Shown: positions 1 through 10,327 of the stretch, in pieces | Position numbering within the stretch: the first letter of the stretch is position 1 | Layout of the letters: every line of letters starts with the position of its first letter | Source: Climacium dendroides | Taxonomy: Eukaryota > Streptophyta > Bryopsida > Hypnales > Climaciaceae | Direction: 5' to 3' | Length of the DNA: 64,000 bases | NCBI GenBank assembly: GCA_950106755.1 | Contig: OX467092.1 | Span: 28,472,582-28,536,581 of the forward strand | Notes under the pieces: generated by a model | Database searches by the model: none | What the model saw: the letters and a program-made list of their open reading frames with translations, nothing else | Told to the model about the DNA's origin: nothing | Position numbers and translations under genes: made by a program

Positions 1-37
1 CATTCTAAATCTCCCTAGTATGTACAACTTAGCTACT

Positions 38-624
38 TTATAGTCCTAAACCTAAGGTAGGGCCCCTCGGATTGGCTTCCATTTGTTCAAAGACTTCAAT
101 CAGGTTCCGATTCCGTTCTCCATCTGTAGGTTTAGGAACCGGATCGCCTTGGCTGGAATCGGGCGTAGACTCCAGATCAATGGCGGACTCTGGGATGTTG
201 GCCGGTTTAGATGCTTGCTCGGACTTCTTGGACTTTGGAGTCCTATCCTTTCCTTCCTTGGCAATTAATTCATCCAGAAATGATTCCAATAGGGAAAGGT
301 CCGAGAGTTGGATCCATTTGGAGCATGTAGCCCCGTCAGCTTCCGGCTACTCTCCTCAATCCGGTCTGCTGATATCCATGCCTCCATCATTACTGCCTCA
401 ACCCATTCGGCATAATCCGTAAGAATCGTCACTATCCTAGAACCGGATAGTTTCTTCTCCTTCTGCACCTCTTCGTCGAATAGCTTAGCTTTGGTGGCGG
501 CCATCCCGAATACTCCTAGGGTGTCCTTCACCTGCTCAGCTACCTTCTGAGTCTCCTCCGCCATTTTCCTAGTGGCGGTTGCATCCTCCTTCAAGACGAA
601 GTTTTCCGCCTTCAAGGTATCCAC
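38..624 (-). pseudogene. Coiled-coil tail of a gag-like LTR-retroelement protein (copy G1)
   Basis: Two overlapping open stretches (624 to 265, then 289 to 38 in another frame) encode a charged, heptad-like segment followed by a Lys/Ser/Pro-rich tail ending near NLIEVFE. The same order and many of the same residues occur at 55,881-56,399 on the plus strand (both begin MDTLKA), so this is the same protein in a second element copy. The frame change near 265-289 breaks it. It lies downstream, on the minus strand, of the gag head at 801-1,709 and runs towards the window edge. No enzymatic motif is visible; a structural or capsid-associated role is inferred from its place after gag. Confidence 0.6.
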
Positions 625-800
625 CTCCTTCTGTAGATGGATTATCTCCTCCTCTTACTTCTGGAACTTGACCTGGTTGGAGATGTAGTTTGCTACCTTC
701 TCTGGCAACTTGCTATCTGGTGGCACACTCACCAATTTTCCGATCGCTTCCAAGGTCTTGTACTTGACTTCCCAATCCGCTCAAGCACTGCAGAGGATGG

Positions 801-1709
801 CTATTGAATTGTTGAATAGATCCCCCGGATCCATTTCTTCCTCATCGACAGCCTTTCGTTTTCCTTTAGGAGTTGATCTGCCTGACTTGGTGGTGTTCCT
901 CGCTCGTGGGGAGGCGTCGTCTTTTGTCGCTTTATAGGCGGCAACAGACCCTCTTCTTCCTCTTCTTCTATTTCCGGATCTGATCCAGGAACAAATTCTG
1001 CTTTTTCGTTTGACTCCAACTCTTTGTATTTCAAAAGGACTTCCTAGGTCTTCCTCTCCCTATCCTCTGAATTAGTCACGAGCTGGTGGTTATGGTACAG
1101 GTGGAAGAGGCAAGGACATATTGGGGTAGCCCTACTTTTTCCCACTCTCCCAATGAGCTGGGTAACCAAATCTAAAACACTCCGGGCCTAGTCGACGTTC
1201 CGGATCTCGCATAAGGATCCAAAAATCGTATTACCGAGGGTGATTGTTACCCTTGTCGGCTTTTCCGGATGGAGGACTGGAATCAAGAACTGAAGAAGGT
1301 AACGGTGCAAGTCGTCTATACAATCTTCGACTGCATATCCATCCTTTGGATTGGAGGCACCCTGGAATTTGCCTCGGATGAATTCATCCTTCCGGCTCGC
1401 CATCCCTAGACCTCTGACCCGAAAGTCATACACTGCCCTCCACACTTCTTTAGTCCAGAGGAACGAATTCCCTTGCAAGGTGTTGTCGACCTCATTGGAC
1501 AACTTGCCCAAGAGCTCTTTCACCATCCGTTCCTCTCGGAATCCCTAGGGTTTCTCCACGAACCCTTGGCAATCCATGAAAGTTAGATCCTCCATGAGTT
1601 GGGCTTTTTCCTATTTATCGGAGGGAATAACCGGAACTACCTTTTGGAGCTTCACCTCAACCAGAACGAAGCTAGCCGATCCTGCTCTCTTCTTACGCAA
1701 CAGCAGCAT
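801..1709 (-). pseudogene. Gag-like protein head of Ty3/gypsy-type element (copy G1), four in-frame TAG codons
   Basis: A single minus-strand frame starts at the ATG at 1,707-1,709 and matches the plus-strand frame at 54,787-55,773 along its length (shared blocks EVKL.KVVP, NPKDGYAVEDC, LHPEKPTR, TLGNTIFG, then an acidic EEEEE stretch and KRQKTTP). In-frame TAG codons lie at 1,044, 1,188, 1,545 and 1,611. The stop at 1,188 coincides with a TAG at the same alignment column in the 54-kb copy, where the 8-kb relative has Trp. The ORF follows an LTR (1,710-2,242), the position expected for gag. No CCHC zinc knuckle is seen. Capsid function is inferred from position and repetition in three elements. 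Confidence 0.65.
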
Positions 1710-2242
1710 GGATGTTGGCTGTCTGTCTTGGATTCCTTATCGATTCTACCTTACCCTCTCCTAGCCGCACGTCCCGTTCCTCACTTTCCCTCTCCGATCT
1801 CAACCGGAAGCAATGTCACACACTATCAAATTCTACAAGTACGCTCTCACACGTCACCATACAACTACCACACGAAAGCATGAGGTGCTGAAAACCACAC
1901 AAGGAGCGCCTAAACTGCCAGAGAATGAAAAAGGGGTAAGACTGGCGAGGTTAGTCCTTAAGTAGTCCCAGAACTCCGTACTAGCTATTATGACCCTTTT
2001 CCGGTTCTGACAGCTTGACATCTGGTCTAACCTTAATCCAGTTCATAGGTAAATTTCGGATGGGTTTCCGGTTCCAACCAATCTGAACTTGAAACGGGAT
2101 TAGATCCAGTCCATCTATTACTTCGTTCCCATATCTAATTTTGTTTTTTCCTACAACTATTAATCAGATCCGGTCCCTTTCCACTAGTTTCCATTCCAAC
2201 TTCTAAGTAAGCTAAACAAAACCAAAAATTCACGTTGCAACA
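1710..2242 (-). repeat. LTR plus leader of Ty3/gypsy-type element
   Basis: On the minus strand this begins TGTTGCAACGTG directly after a polypurine tract that follows pol, so its start is a 3' LTR start. It aligns with the sequence beginning at 54,184 on the plus strand: similar opening bases, a shared GTCATAAT block, then a promoter-like stretch (ACTACTTAAGG here, ACTATATAAAGC at 54,470). A gag head follows immediately, so this LTR may join two tandem elements (pol-LTR-gag). The inner LTR end and primer-binding site could not be fixed, so the downstream boundary is simply the gag ATG. Confidence 0.55.
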
Positions 2243-2257
2243 TTACCCCCTCCTTAT
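2243..2257 (-). other. Polypurine tract preceding 3' LTR
   Basis: Minus strand reads ATAAGGAGGGGGTAA directly before the LTR start TGTTG and 21 bases after the pol stop codon at 2,279-2,281. This is the usual plus-strand primer position in an LTR retroelement. Confidence 0.6.
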
Positions 2258-2278
2258 CTGTAAGTGTCCCTACGAACA

Positions 2279-4876
2279 CTATTTGGCTTCATCAAAAGAA
2301 GTAACAGCAGTATATTTCTTCACCTTTGATCTATTCACGCGAGTGTCCAACCATTGGCCTTGTAGGTTTTCAAGTTGCAAGGATCCGTTCTGGAAGATTT
2401 GAACGACTTTGAAAGGCCCCATTCACCGTGTATGTAGTTTACCCAGGAAATCCTTGTGACGGTTGTTATAGAGAAGGACAAGTCCACCTTCTTGGATTCC
2501 ATGGTCCACTGGAAGTTTCCTGTCGTAGTCCTCCTTTCATTTGAACTGCACCTCCATAGTCCTTTCTAGGGCAGCATTCCGGATTTCCTCCAATTCTTCA
2601 ATCGTAAGAAGTCGCGGAAGCGTATCCATTGTTGGTTCTGCATTCCAAGCCGCCATTACTTGGAATGTCTCTACTTCCAATTCCACTCCATGAATTGTAT
2701 ATTGGCCAAAGACAAGAAAATATGGTGTCTGCCCGATCGTATTCTTCTCCGCGGTGTTGTACGCATGAACTGCCGATGGCAGTTTCTGGTCCCAATCTGT
2801 CTTATGAGCGGAAACCATCTTATTCAAGATCTTGCCAATAATTCCATTTTCTTGCTTTGTCAATCCGTTTGCCTTTGGATTATACGGAGTCGTCTTCCGG
2901 TGCTTGAAAAGATACTTGTTGATTAGGTCAGTAATAACGTCATTGAGGAAATGAGTTCCCTTGTCACTCACCAGCTCCAAGGGGTGACCAAATCGCATGA
3001 GAATTTCTTCAAACAAAAAGGTTGCGGAGGTCTCGGCGTTGTTCTTCCGTGTTGCTTTGGCCTCCACCCACTTGGTCGCGTAGTCGGTGGCCAGGATGAT
3101 GTACCTCTTCTTCCTTGTACTGACCGGAAAAATAGGTCCAATAAAATCTATTTCCCATTTTTCAAATGGCGCTAAAGGAATGATAGGGGTGAGCAGCTAG
3201 TGGTTTCGGAAGGATGGTGCTCCTGTCCGTTGACACTGATCGCAACTCCGAACAAAAATTTTCACATTCTGATGTAAATACGACCACCAATATCCAACTA
3301 AACGGATCCGATTTATTGTACTTACAAAGGCAAAGTGCCTACCCGAACTTTTGGCATGGAGTGCCCGGATAACCTTTTTCCGGTCTGGAGGTTCTAAGCA
3401 TCGCCTAAGGATGTCATCCGCCCCTAATTTAAAAAGGACTCCCCTAATTAAGGTGTAAGGAGCTATCTTTCTTTGAAAGATTTCTTTTTCCTCTTGATTC
3501 ATGTGTTCCGGATATCTAGACTCCACTAAGTAATCTATAATATCTTAAAACTCGAAAACAGACTTGTTACTAAGGTGAAAGACCTCTACCAAAGGAGAAT
3601 CCGGAAATTCATCTGGAAACTCAACAGAAATATCCACTATGGATTCCTGTCCTCTCTGTCTTGAGAGGTAATCCGCATTTGAATTTGCTTTTCTGGGTTT
3701 CACTACAACTTCGTAGTTAAATTCTTGTAAAAACAGAATCCATCTAGCAATCCGACCCGACAAATCCAGTTTGTTTACAAGGTATTTCAGAGAGTCATGA
3801 TTTGTGTGAAAGATTACCTTGTATCCTAGCAAATAATGCTGGAACTTCTTACAAGAATACACCACTGCCAACGCTTCTTGTTCCATGGTTGTGTAATTCC
3901 ATTCCGCCAAGCTCATTTGCCTACTTGCGTAGTAAATCAAGTTCTCGCGCTTCTCAGTATTGTACTGCCACAAAATAGACCCTAAACACCAACCGAATGC
4001 ATCGATGGTAACATGGAACTCCTTAGTCCAATCCGGTATTGAAAGGATTAGGGCCTTAGTGAGATGGGTCTTGAGGTCTTCAAAGGCTTGCTGTTGCTTT
4101 CCGGTCCACATGAATTCCGCATCATTTTTGAGAAGTTCCGTAAGGGGAATAGCCCTTTTTGCATATCTGTCAATGAATTGGCGGTAGTAGCCCACACATC
4201 CGAGAAATCCCCGAATCTCTTTTATGTTTGTTGGAGGTAATAGGGCTAGAACTACCCTAACCTTCTCCAAGTCTACTTGCAATCCGGATTGGCTTACTAT
4301 GTATCCAAGTAAAATTCCGGAATCCATCCCGAGGAAACATTTCCCAAGATGTAATTTCAAGTTAGTTTCCCGACACTTTTGAAATGTTTTCCGTAAACAT
4401 TTGAGATGACTTTTCCGATCACTAAAAACTGCAAAGTCATCTATGAATACCTTAAGGAAATGTCGGAAAAAGTCCTTGAAAATGTCCATCATTAGTCTCT
4501 GAAAAGTTCCGGGTGCATTGCACAAACCAAACGGTATCCGGATGAAGACGAAGGTTCCCCATTCTGTCGTGAACGTGGTTTTCAGTTGATCACACCACCG
4601 AACGAACACTTGGTTGTAACCAGAAAATCCATCTAAGAAACTGTAACACTCATGTCCGGCCACATGGTCTAAAATAATGTCAGTGAACGGAAGAGGAAAA
4701 TAATCCTTCTTCGTGGCTGCGTTCAATTTCCGGAAATCTTGGCAAACTTGGATCTTGACTTTCCCGTCCGTCCCTACCTTCTTCGGAACCACCACAATGG
4801 GCGAAATCCATTCAGAGTTGTTGACCGGATCGATAAATCCGGCTTCCAATAACCGATTGATTTCCTCCTTGACCAT
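2279..4876 (-). pseudogene. pol: Ty3/gypsy Pol: reverse transcriptase, RNase H and integrase, 5'-truncated and interrupted by stops
   Basis: One continuous minus-strand frame of about 865 codons. Residues 1-180 are reverse transcriptase (CQDFRKLN, FGLCNAPGTFQ, and FIDDF for the usual YxDD box). Residues about 270-400 are RNase H (TIDAFGWCLGS, QEALAVVYSCKKF, HTNHDSLKYL, NADYLSR). From about 450 comes integrase: a zinc-binding CDQCQRTG segment, a core with LVSDKGTHF and NGLTKQENG, and a C-terminal MGPF module. Internal stops fall at 3,545 (TAA), 3,197 (TAG), 2,537 (TGA) and 2,423 (TGA); flanking sequence is colinear across all four. Protease and the start of reverse transcriptase are missing because another transposon end abuts at 4,879. 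No chromodomain is seen. Ty3/gypsy assignment rests on the RT-RNase H-integrase order. Confidence 0.9.
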
Positions 4877-4878
4877 TA

Positions 4879-5580
4879 AAGGCCTTATTCGTTAAATTGA
4901 GACAAAATGGTCATTTTGAGACATTGAAAATTGGAGTGCAAAGCTCAATTGATTGAATAGTTGTAAATGAACCCTCAACTCACAACAACAATAAAGATCT
5001 CAAAGGCTACATTCTAGAAAATAATTAGCAAAGAATAAATAGATGCATAGAAAAGTGGATTGAATTGCATTCAGTAAGCTCAAATTACTTGAGAGTTTAA
5101 TTACACAAAGATATTTCAAGCCTCTATCACGATGTCATTGGACATAAATGGCTATTGAACACTAGGTACTCTGAATTTGTGTAGAAACGGAGAGGCTAAC
5201 TGTACACGTAAACCTCAACTTTTCTAAGTAATTTTTTTCTGTATTCTATTTAGCATGCTATTTATAGGGTTTAGACAATTTGACGCCCATGGCGTCCAAA
5301 ATTGAATCGGCTTGACCAAACGTCATTTGCAGCCTGTACAATTGTTCTTGGCCGCCTCCAACGCCTTCAACCTTGCCATGCTTCTATAGATATCCTCATG
5401 TTGTGAGGAATAGTACGATGCACTTGGATATTGCGCGCCACTGCTGAGGTCCATACTTGGAGAGGTGCTATCCTTGCGCTTTGCTTGACGCTTGCATGGA
5501 GGTAATTCGGAGGAAGACAGGGACCTCAATCCTCGAGGTGTCGGCTGTGGCATATCGACTGTACCGATTAGTCGGAGCAG
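4879..5580 (+). mobile_element. Truncated left end of the large TIR transposon family (third copy)
   Basis: Begins AAGGCCTTATT then CGTTAAATTGAGAC and a second TCATTTTGAGAC motif, matching the left terminus at 19,810 almost base for base and the inverted right terminus at 38,951. Inside, a minus-strand ORF matches the C-terminus of the last cassette gene at 20,355-21,332, at a similar distance from the TIR. Homology fades near 5,580 and no right TIR is convincing, so this is a one-ended remnant. It sits exactly where pol loses its N-terminal part. The strand given is arbitrary (left TIR on the left). Confidence 0.7.
5323..5553 (-). pseudogene. C-terminal fragment of the transposon family's terminal cassette protein
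   Basis: 76 codons on the minus strand. The last third (Y-S-S-x-x-E-D-I-Y-R-S-M-A-R-L-K-A-L-E-A-A-K) parallels the C-terminus of the 325-residue ORF at 20,355-21,332 (R-R-D-D-I-L-R-G-L-A-K-V-Q-A-M-E-A-A-K). The preceding basic stretch (KRQAKRK) corresponds to its KRKARA block. Upstream sequence is lost at the truncation near 5,580. Function unknown. Confidence 0.6.
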
Positions 5581-6881
5581 TATTCCTCCAGTTAGCCCTT
5601 AATTCACACCAAAGGCCTTCTTAGAGTAAACCGCTCCGGAATTGTTCCCACGAGGACTTGTGGATTACAGTTTTATAGGCTATCCCGGTCTAAGCATTCA
5701 CTTTTCTCCCCGTCAAACTGCTCCGGACTATAGGTCCGATCCGGACACTAGTGCCGAGTGGGTTCCGGAAGGATCCGGAAACCATTTCAGTGTCCCTTCC
5801 GGGATCCCTGGGTTTGGATGACAAGTGGCCAGATCCACCGTCCGGATGCTTACCGTGTCCGGAAACACGCTCTCTTTCACTCTCTCTCTCTCTCTCTAAT
5901 ACTAACAGTAACCTAATTCTTCAGGGACCAGAAATGTCCTCCTGTTCCGTCGCCTTACAAATCCGGAAGTTCTTCCGAATTAGATCACATAGGGACGGTC
6001 AAGAACTACAACGACATTCTAACCTTTAACCGAACACTGAGCCTCTTGTCGACCGGGTGGTTTCTCCTGTACTTTCTTGGGCTTGCGCCGGGGCTTGACT
6101 CTGTTCTACGGGGAATTCCGGCAATCTGGAATTCGGGCACGTCCGGCAATACCTCCGTACACGGAAGTTTGTTAGCAGCCTCTCAGATACCCCTTTCACC
6201 TAAGGCTGTATCCTACACGTAGGCTCTACCGGCATCTGAGCAGTACTACACTAACTCTACTGCCGGAACCATCCGGTTGATCTCCCCCTCAAGTTAATAC
6301 ATCCGGATACTCTCACAACATCGACTCTTTCCACATAAGGTAAGTTCTCAGTCCCGGAAACGTAAGAACGGACTCACACCTCTCACAAACATATACCGTA
6401 CACAAGAAAGATAAGATGTTGGATACTCCAACACACTTTAGATTTAAGCTCAGAAAAAGGTACAATGCTAAAACTATGAGATGGCTGTGAATGACCAGAA
6501 AGGCCATTAAAAGTCCTACTTATACTAAGACTAACGTCATCCTAAAAATCCTACAAAACATTCCTATTGGTCCGCTAGATTTCCGTAAAATTCCAGATCC
6601 TATTTTTCCGGCTTTGCCTGCTGGACTCCGGTATTGCCGCTATACTACACTACTGCATACTATTCTTTGGAATCCGGATCTTTGGGAGGAACATAGTCCT
6701 TCAGAAGATCCAGCTTTACCTCTTTCCGACTACTCTCCGGAGAAAACAGATTCGGACCCCTTTGGCCCCATCTTGGGACTTCCACAATACTGGTGTCCCT
6801 GTCTACACTCTTGGTCCCGACTACCTGAGTGTCCGGACTCCCCCGAGCATCCTTCTGGGTCTTCTTATGACGCGGAGAAGA
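5581..6881. other. Non-coding part of gag-type LTR element, rich in TCCGG words; CT microsatellite
   Basis: No supportable gene. TCCGG/CCGGA words are very frequent, as in the other gag-type element at 54.2-57.6 kb, so this is probably its 3' internal or LTR sequence. A CT dinucleotide run occupies about 5,873-5,898. On the minus strand a purine run (GACGGGGAGAAAAG) near 5,705-5,718 could be a polypurine tract, but no LTR pair could be matched. Long open frames here on both strands look incidental. Confidence 0.4.
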
Positions 6882-8762
6882 CTACACTGTCCGTCCGGCG
6901 TGAATTTCCGGAGAAGTACTTGTCAAGTCAATGGTCGGAGTCACCGGCAGCAGGTCTTCACTTCCCGGAGGTACCACTACTCCCCAGTCCACTCTTTCTG
7001 GCCTTCCGGCTGGTGGTGAAAGTTCCGGATTCACCGGTACCACCGGTGAGACCTCCGTAACCATAGGTTCCGGATTGCTACTTTCCGGAACCACCAAAGT
7101 CTGCGCTGACGGGGGAGATTGAGGTGCCAGATCCGACTCCGTGGAAATAAAGTACTCCATCATCTCCCTCATCGCGGCGCGGGATGTATCCATTCGTCTT
7201 GCCTGCTTTAGTAAGTATTTGACGATAGGAACCCGGCTTGAGCTGGCGGCTACATCGAGGTTAGTTTCAAACGGCCGGGCCTTGTTGATATAATCCGCCG
7301 GCACATCCAGAGAGCTCCGGAGCTGAACTACACTTTGGCACAATGCCGCTATCTGTCGGCGATGGTCTTCTTTTATGAGCCGGGCCGTCTCCTGAGCTAT
7401 GCGGAGGGTGCTCTCTAAATCCACACAGCGGGATTCTGAGTTCCGGACTTGGTCTCGCAACGTCCAATTTTCTACGTGCAACGTCCCTAGCTCCGTCACC
7501 AAATTCTTCCGTTCTTCTATGAGGAGGTCGTTCTGCTGCTCCGCTGCCACCAATGCATCCGTCCTCCGGAAAATGGCGTTTCGGTCGGTTAGCGCCATCT
7601 TCCAGCACACTCGTTTGAGGGCTCCATCATAGTTCTTGCAAATTTGGGTGAGATCGTCTACCCGCCACACCAGATGCTGAGCCATCTCCTAGATGTCTTC
7701 TAGAGGCGACCCTCCCAATCGCATGGTGGTCCGGTCCCTCTCCTCCATCTCTATCATCCGGGTCCGGGAAGGTCCGGCCTCGGCCTGAGTGGCAATGGTG
7801 TGCGGTCGTACTGGCCCAACCAGTTGCAAGGATGGTTGGACTCCCTTCGGAACAGGTCCGGTCTCTATCTTTACCTCCTGAACCTCTTCCTGTGGTTCCG
7901 GTGTGGGAGGCTCCTCTAATGGACTTACCGGCGGCGTCCTATTCCACCTTTTTCTCTTCTTTAGCAGAGAGACCGGCTCCTCTTCTTCTGTGTCCTCATC
8001 GTCCGGTCCGTCTCGAGGCGAAGGCTCCTCCCCTCTGTACTACTGGAGTTGGACTAGGTCCTGATATGCACTCTCCTCATTCGCCTTGAGCAAAGAGTGG
8101 TGTGCGTACAAATGAGACAAATATGCCGGAAGAGGACTCTAGCTCTTCTTTCCGGACCGGAGGGCATGCACTAGGTTTCCGACTAACTCATGTATGATGG
8201 CTGCCCAGTCCATCATCATATTTCCCTGGAGGCTCCCCAAAATGGTGGAGGCCACCTTCGCTACTACTCGCCGCGGCTTGGTGGGATGGAGGATAGGGTT
8301 GAGAAACGCTATCACATCCCGGTACTCCGGATTCACCAGGTCGGAAACCTGGTGACCTTCCTTCGGGTTGGCGGGCGTCCGAAATTCACCCTCCATCACC
8401 TTCTGGTTCTTCTCCATGACCTTGTCCGGCGCCTCCCGGAACTTGTAGACGGCCCTCCAAGTGTTCACCGTCCATAGGTCTGGCTTCGCCCGAATGGTGG
8501 TATCCAAGATACCAATTTCCGGACGAAGTATGTCCGAAACCAGACTCTCCTCTCGGATCCCCCACGGCACTTCTAAGAGTCTGTCACACCCCATGTTGTG
8601 GAGATGCTCCCGTAGGCACGCCAGTCGGTCCTCCTCCGTTGGAACCTTTGGAACCACCTTCATCACTGGGATAGTCCTTGGTCGAGGTGCAAGCACCGGC
8701 GCCTCATCCTCCGAATCCTCATGCAAGTCCTTCAACTTCCGCCGGCTTGCCCTAGAAGCCAT
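6882..8762 (-). pseudogene. Gag-like protein with coiled coil (copy G2), three in-frame TAG codons
   Basis: A single minus-strand frame of 626 codons from the ATG at 8,760-8,762 to 6,882, interrupted only by TAG at 8,139, 8,040 and 7,689. The head (8,762-8,142) is a diverged relative of the gag heads at 801-1,709 and 54,787: conserved W-R-A-V-Y, N-P-K-E-G, I-L-H-P-T-K-P-R and T-I-L-G-S blocks. Beyond the first TAG the acidic EEEEP segment and the basic KKRKR-W-N-R-T-P-P block align with the same region of the 54-kb copy. Residues about 360-500 form a long coiled coil, followed by a Pro/Ser/Val-rich tail. It belongs to a non-autonomous or pol-deleted LTR element; no pol is visible between here and 5,580. 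Confidence 0.6.
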
Positions 8763-9061
8763 TGTGTTCACCAACAATCCTCACACAATCTCTCCCTAAA
8801 TCTCTGCTCACAACTTTCACTCCGGTAACCCCTGCACGATCGCAACTCACACAGTCCCTCAGTCTACCGGAATTCTAACAAAGCGAGGAAAACGGAATAC
8901 GCCGGCGGAAGAACAAAAGAAAGAAGATAAGTGTGCCCGCGGCCGGCTACAGTCCTCCTCTTATACTAGCCCGATGTACGGGACAGGTTTTGGTGGCAAA
9001 ACCCTATCCCTAGTACAGATCCGGTTTCCGGCTTTTAGGGCCGGCGCTGTCATCCGATTTC
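8763..9061 (-). repeat. Leader/LTR region of gag-type element G2, left of the MITE
   Basis: GC-rich sequence upstream (minus strand) of the G2 gag start, with a TATA-like GTATAAGAGG near 8,955 at a distance comparable to the ACTATATAAAGC box in the 54-kb element. The same TCCGG-rich sequence resumes at 9,289 after the MITE. Outer LTR boundaries could not be identified. Confidence 0.35.
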
Positions 9062-9288
9062 CACTATAAGAAAACCTTGTTTTAGGTGACATTCAAAAAA
9101 ACAGCCGACGTTAAAGGGAACGAATTTTAGGTGACGTTGAAAAAAACAACCTGTATTATTCATGTCAATAATGATGTCCAATGAAACATTAATGGAGATA
9201 ATTGTTGACGGAAAAACATAGGTTGTTTTCTTCAACGTCACCTAAAATCCATTCCCTTAGACATCGAAAATTTTGGTTTCTTCTAGTG
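9062..9288. mobile_element. CACTA-type MITE with TTC target duplication
   Basis: A 227-bp unit starts CACTATAAGAAAACC and ends GGTTTCTTCTAGTG, imperfect terminal inverted repeats carrying the CACTA signature. It is flanked on both sides by TTC (9,059-9,061 and 9,289-9,291), the 3-bp duplication typical of the CACTA/EnSpm superfamily. Subterminal inverted copies of TTTTAGGTGACGTTGAA occur inside each end. There is no coding capacity. It interrupts the leader of gag-type element G2. Confidence 0.8.
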
Positions 9289-9601
9289 TTCCGGAACTTT
9301 TTAGGGTTCCGGATTTTAGGTTTTTAGCCCTAATGAAATTTTTCCGGATCTGGAAATCCGGTTTTCCTAATTTGCCCTAACTTCCTAGGAAAACTCAAAA
9401 ACTTTCCCTCTGAAGGAGACAATTTTTGAATTTTTCCGTCCTATGCTAGTATTATGGGTCTAGCATGTGAAACACAATATTCAATATTTTGAGAGGTTTA
9501 GGGCCTCTCATAATAATATTTTCCATTTAGGCTCTAAAAAGTGAATTGTAATGTTAACTAGTTTAGGTGGGCAAACACTAACTTTGCTAGTTGTAATACA
9601 C
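9289..9601. other. Remaining LTR-like sequence up to the outer transposon terminus
   Basis: TCCGG-rich bases to about 9,400 continue element G2. From about 9,420 the sequence becomes AT-rich with a GAGAGGTTTAGGGCCTCTC inverted repeat near 9,491-9,509. No gene is seen. Confidence 0.35.
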
Positions 9602-9632
9602 AATTTCCATTAAAATGAGAGTCTTTTTAGTG
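9602..9632 (+). repeat. Left terminal repeat of outer element
   Basis: CAATTTCC then ATTAAAATGAGAGTC. The core ATTAAAATGAGAGT is the inverse of the right end at about 48,027-48,040, and is close to the GTTAAAATGAGAC core of the nested element's TIR. Confidence 0.5.
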
Positions 9633-9711
9633 ATGGACTGTTGAAATACATGAAGTTTGCTTTAGGGTATATATTCTGATTTATATAAGTGAAGAGAATG
9701 ACATCTTTTGA

Positions 9712-9880
9712 ACACCAAGTCATAAGCTCCGCGGTTGGTTGTAAGGGGTTGTTCATCTCATTGAAGCGGTCCGGGTTCGATTCCCATTGGGTTTGTATGA
9801 GCGCATGAGAGAAAAAACATGACTTGGTGCTACTAAGTGAGCTTTGCCGGCAGGAAAGTTGTAACAACCAACCGACCCCC
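9712..9880 (+). repeat. tRNA-derived SINE-like insertion
   Basis: Contains GGTTCGATTCC near 9,773, a perfect match to the RNA polymerase III B-box consensus, preceded about 45 bases upstream by AGCTCCGCGGTTGGTTG, which resembles a tRNA A-box region. No full cloverleaf can be drawn. The extra ~170 bp here accounts for the longer distance between the DUF7869-like stop and the outer terminus compared with the nested copy. Boundaries are estimated. Confidence 0.4.
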
Positions 9881-10327
9881 TACCCAGAATGTGACAAGTG
9901 CTTTACATGTTAACCAAATAAATAGTGGATATATCCACTACATTTTTTTCTCCAATAGCAATGTAATTTCAAATAAAATATATTTAGTGATACACAAATA
10001 AGAAAATGAATTAAAAAATAGAGAAAATATAGCTCAAGAATAAAAAATATATATATATTAAAGACTATATTTAAATTCCATTGTTTTGTAAACACAAAAC
10101 ATACACTTGAAAACAATCATGCAGTATCAAACACTAAAATAGAATCAATCAACGGAAACCTATATCCTCTAAAAAAAACTAAAACGACTATCATCTATTA
10201 TAATATTAAGGGTCCAACACTTATGCAATGAAAAACAACTTCATATAAGATGTAGAAATAAAACAATACCCTCCATATGAATGTCATAGTTAAAATGCAT
10301 CCAATGTATGTACATGATTTCTCCATA

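Noticed and set aside
801..1709. UAG reassigned to an amino acid in this genome
   Set aside because: TGA and TAA also interrupt frames, frameshifts accompany them, and several ORFs end naturally at TAG; ordinary decay explains them, though readthrough at the shared gag TAG is kept as a minor possibility.
6491..7060. 189-codon plus-strand ORF
   Set aside because: Its 3' part is antisense to the gag-like coiled coil, which aligns with two other copies; the remainder is TCCGG-rich LTR-like sequence.
9712..9800. Functional tRNA gene suggested by a perfect B box
   Set aside because: No acceptor stem or anticodon arm pairs properly; the spacing suits a tRNA-derived SINE better.
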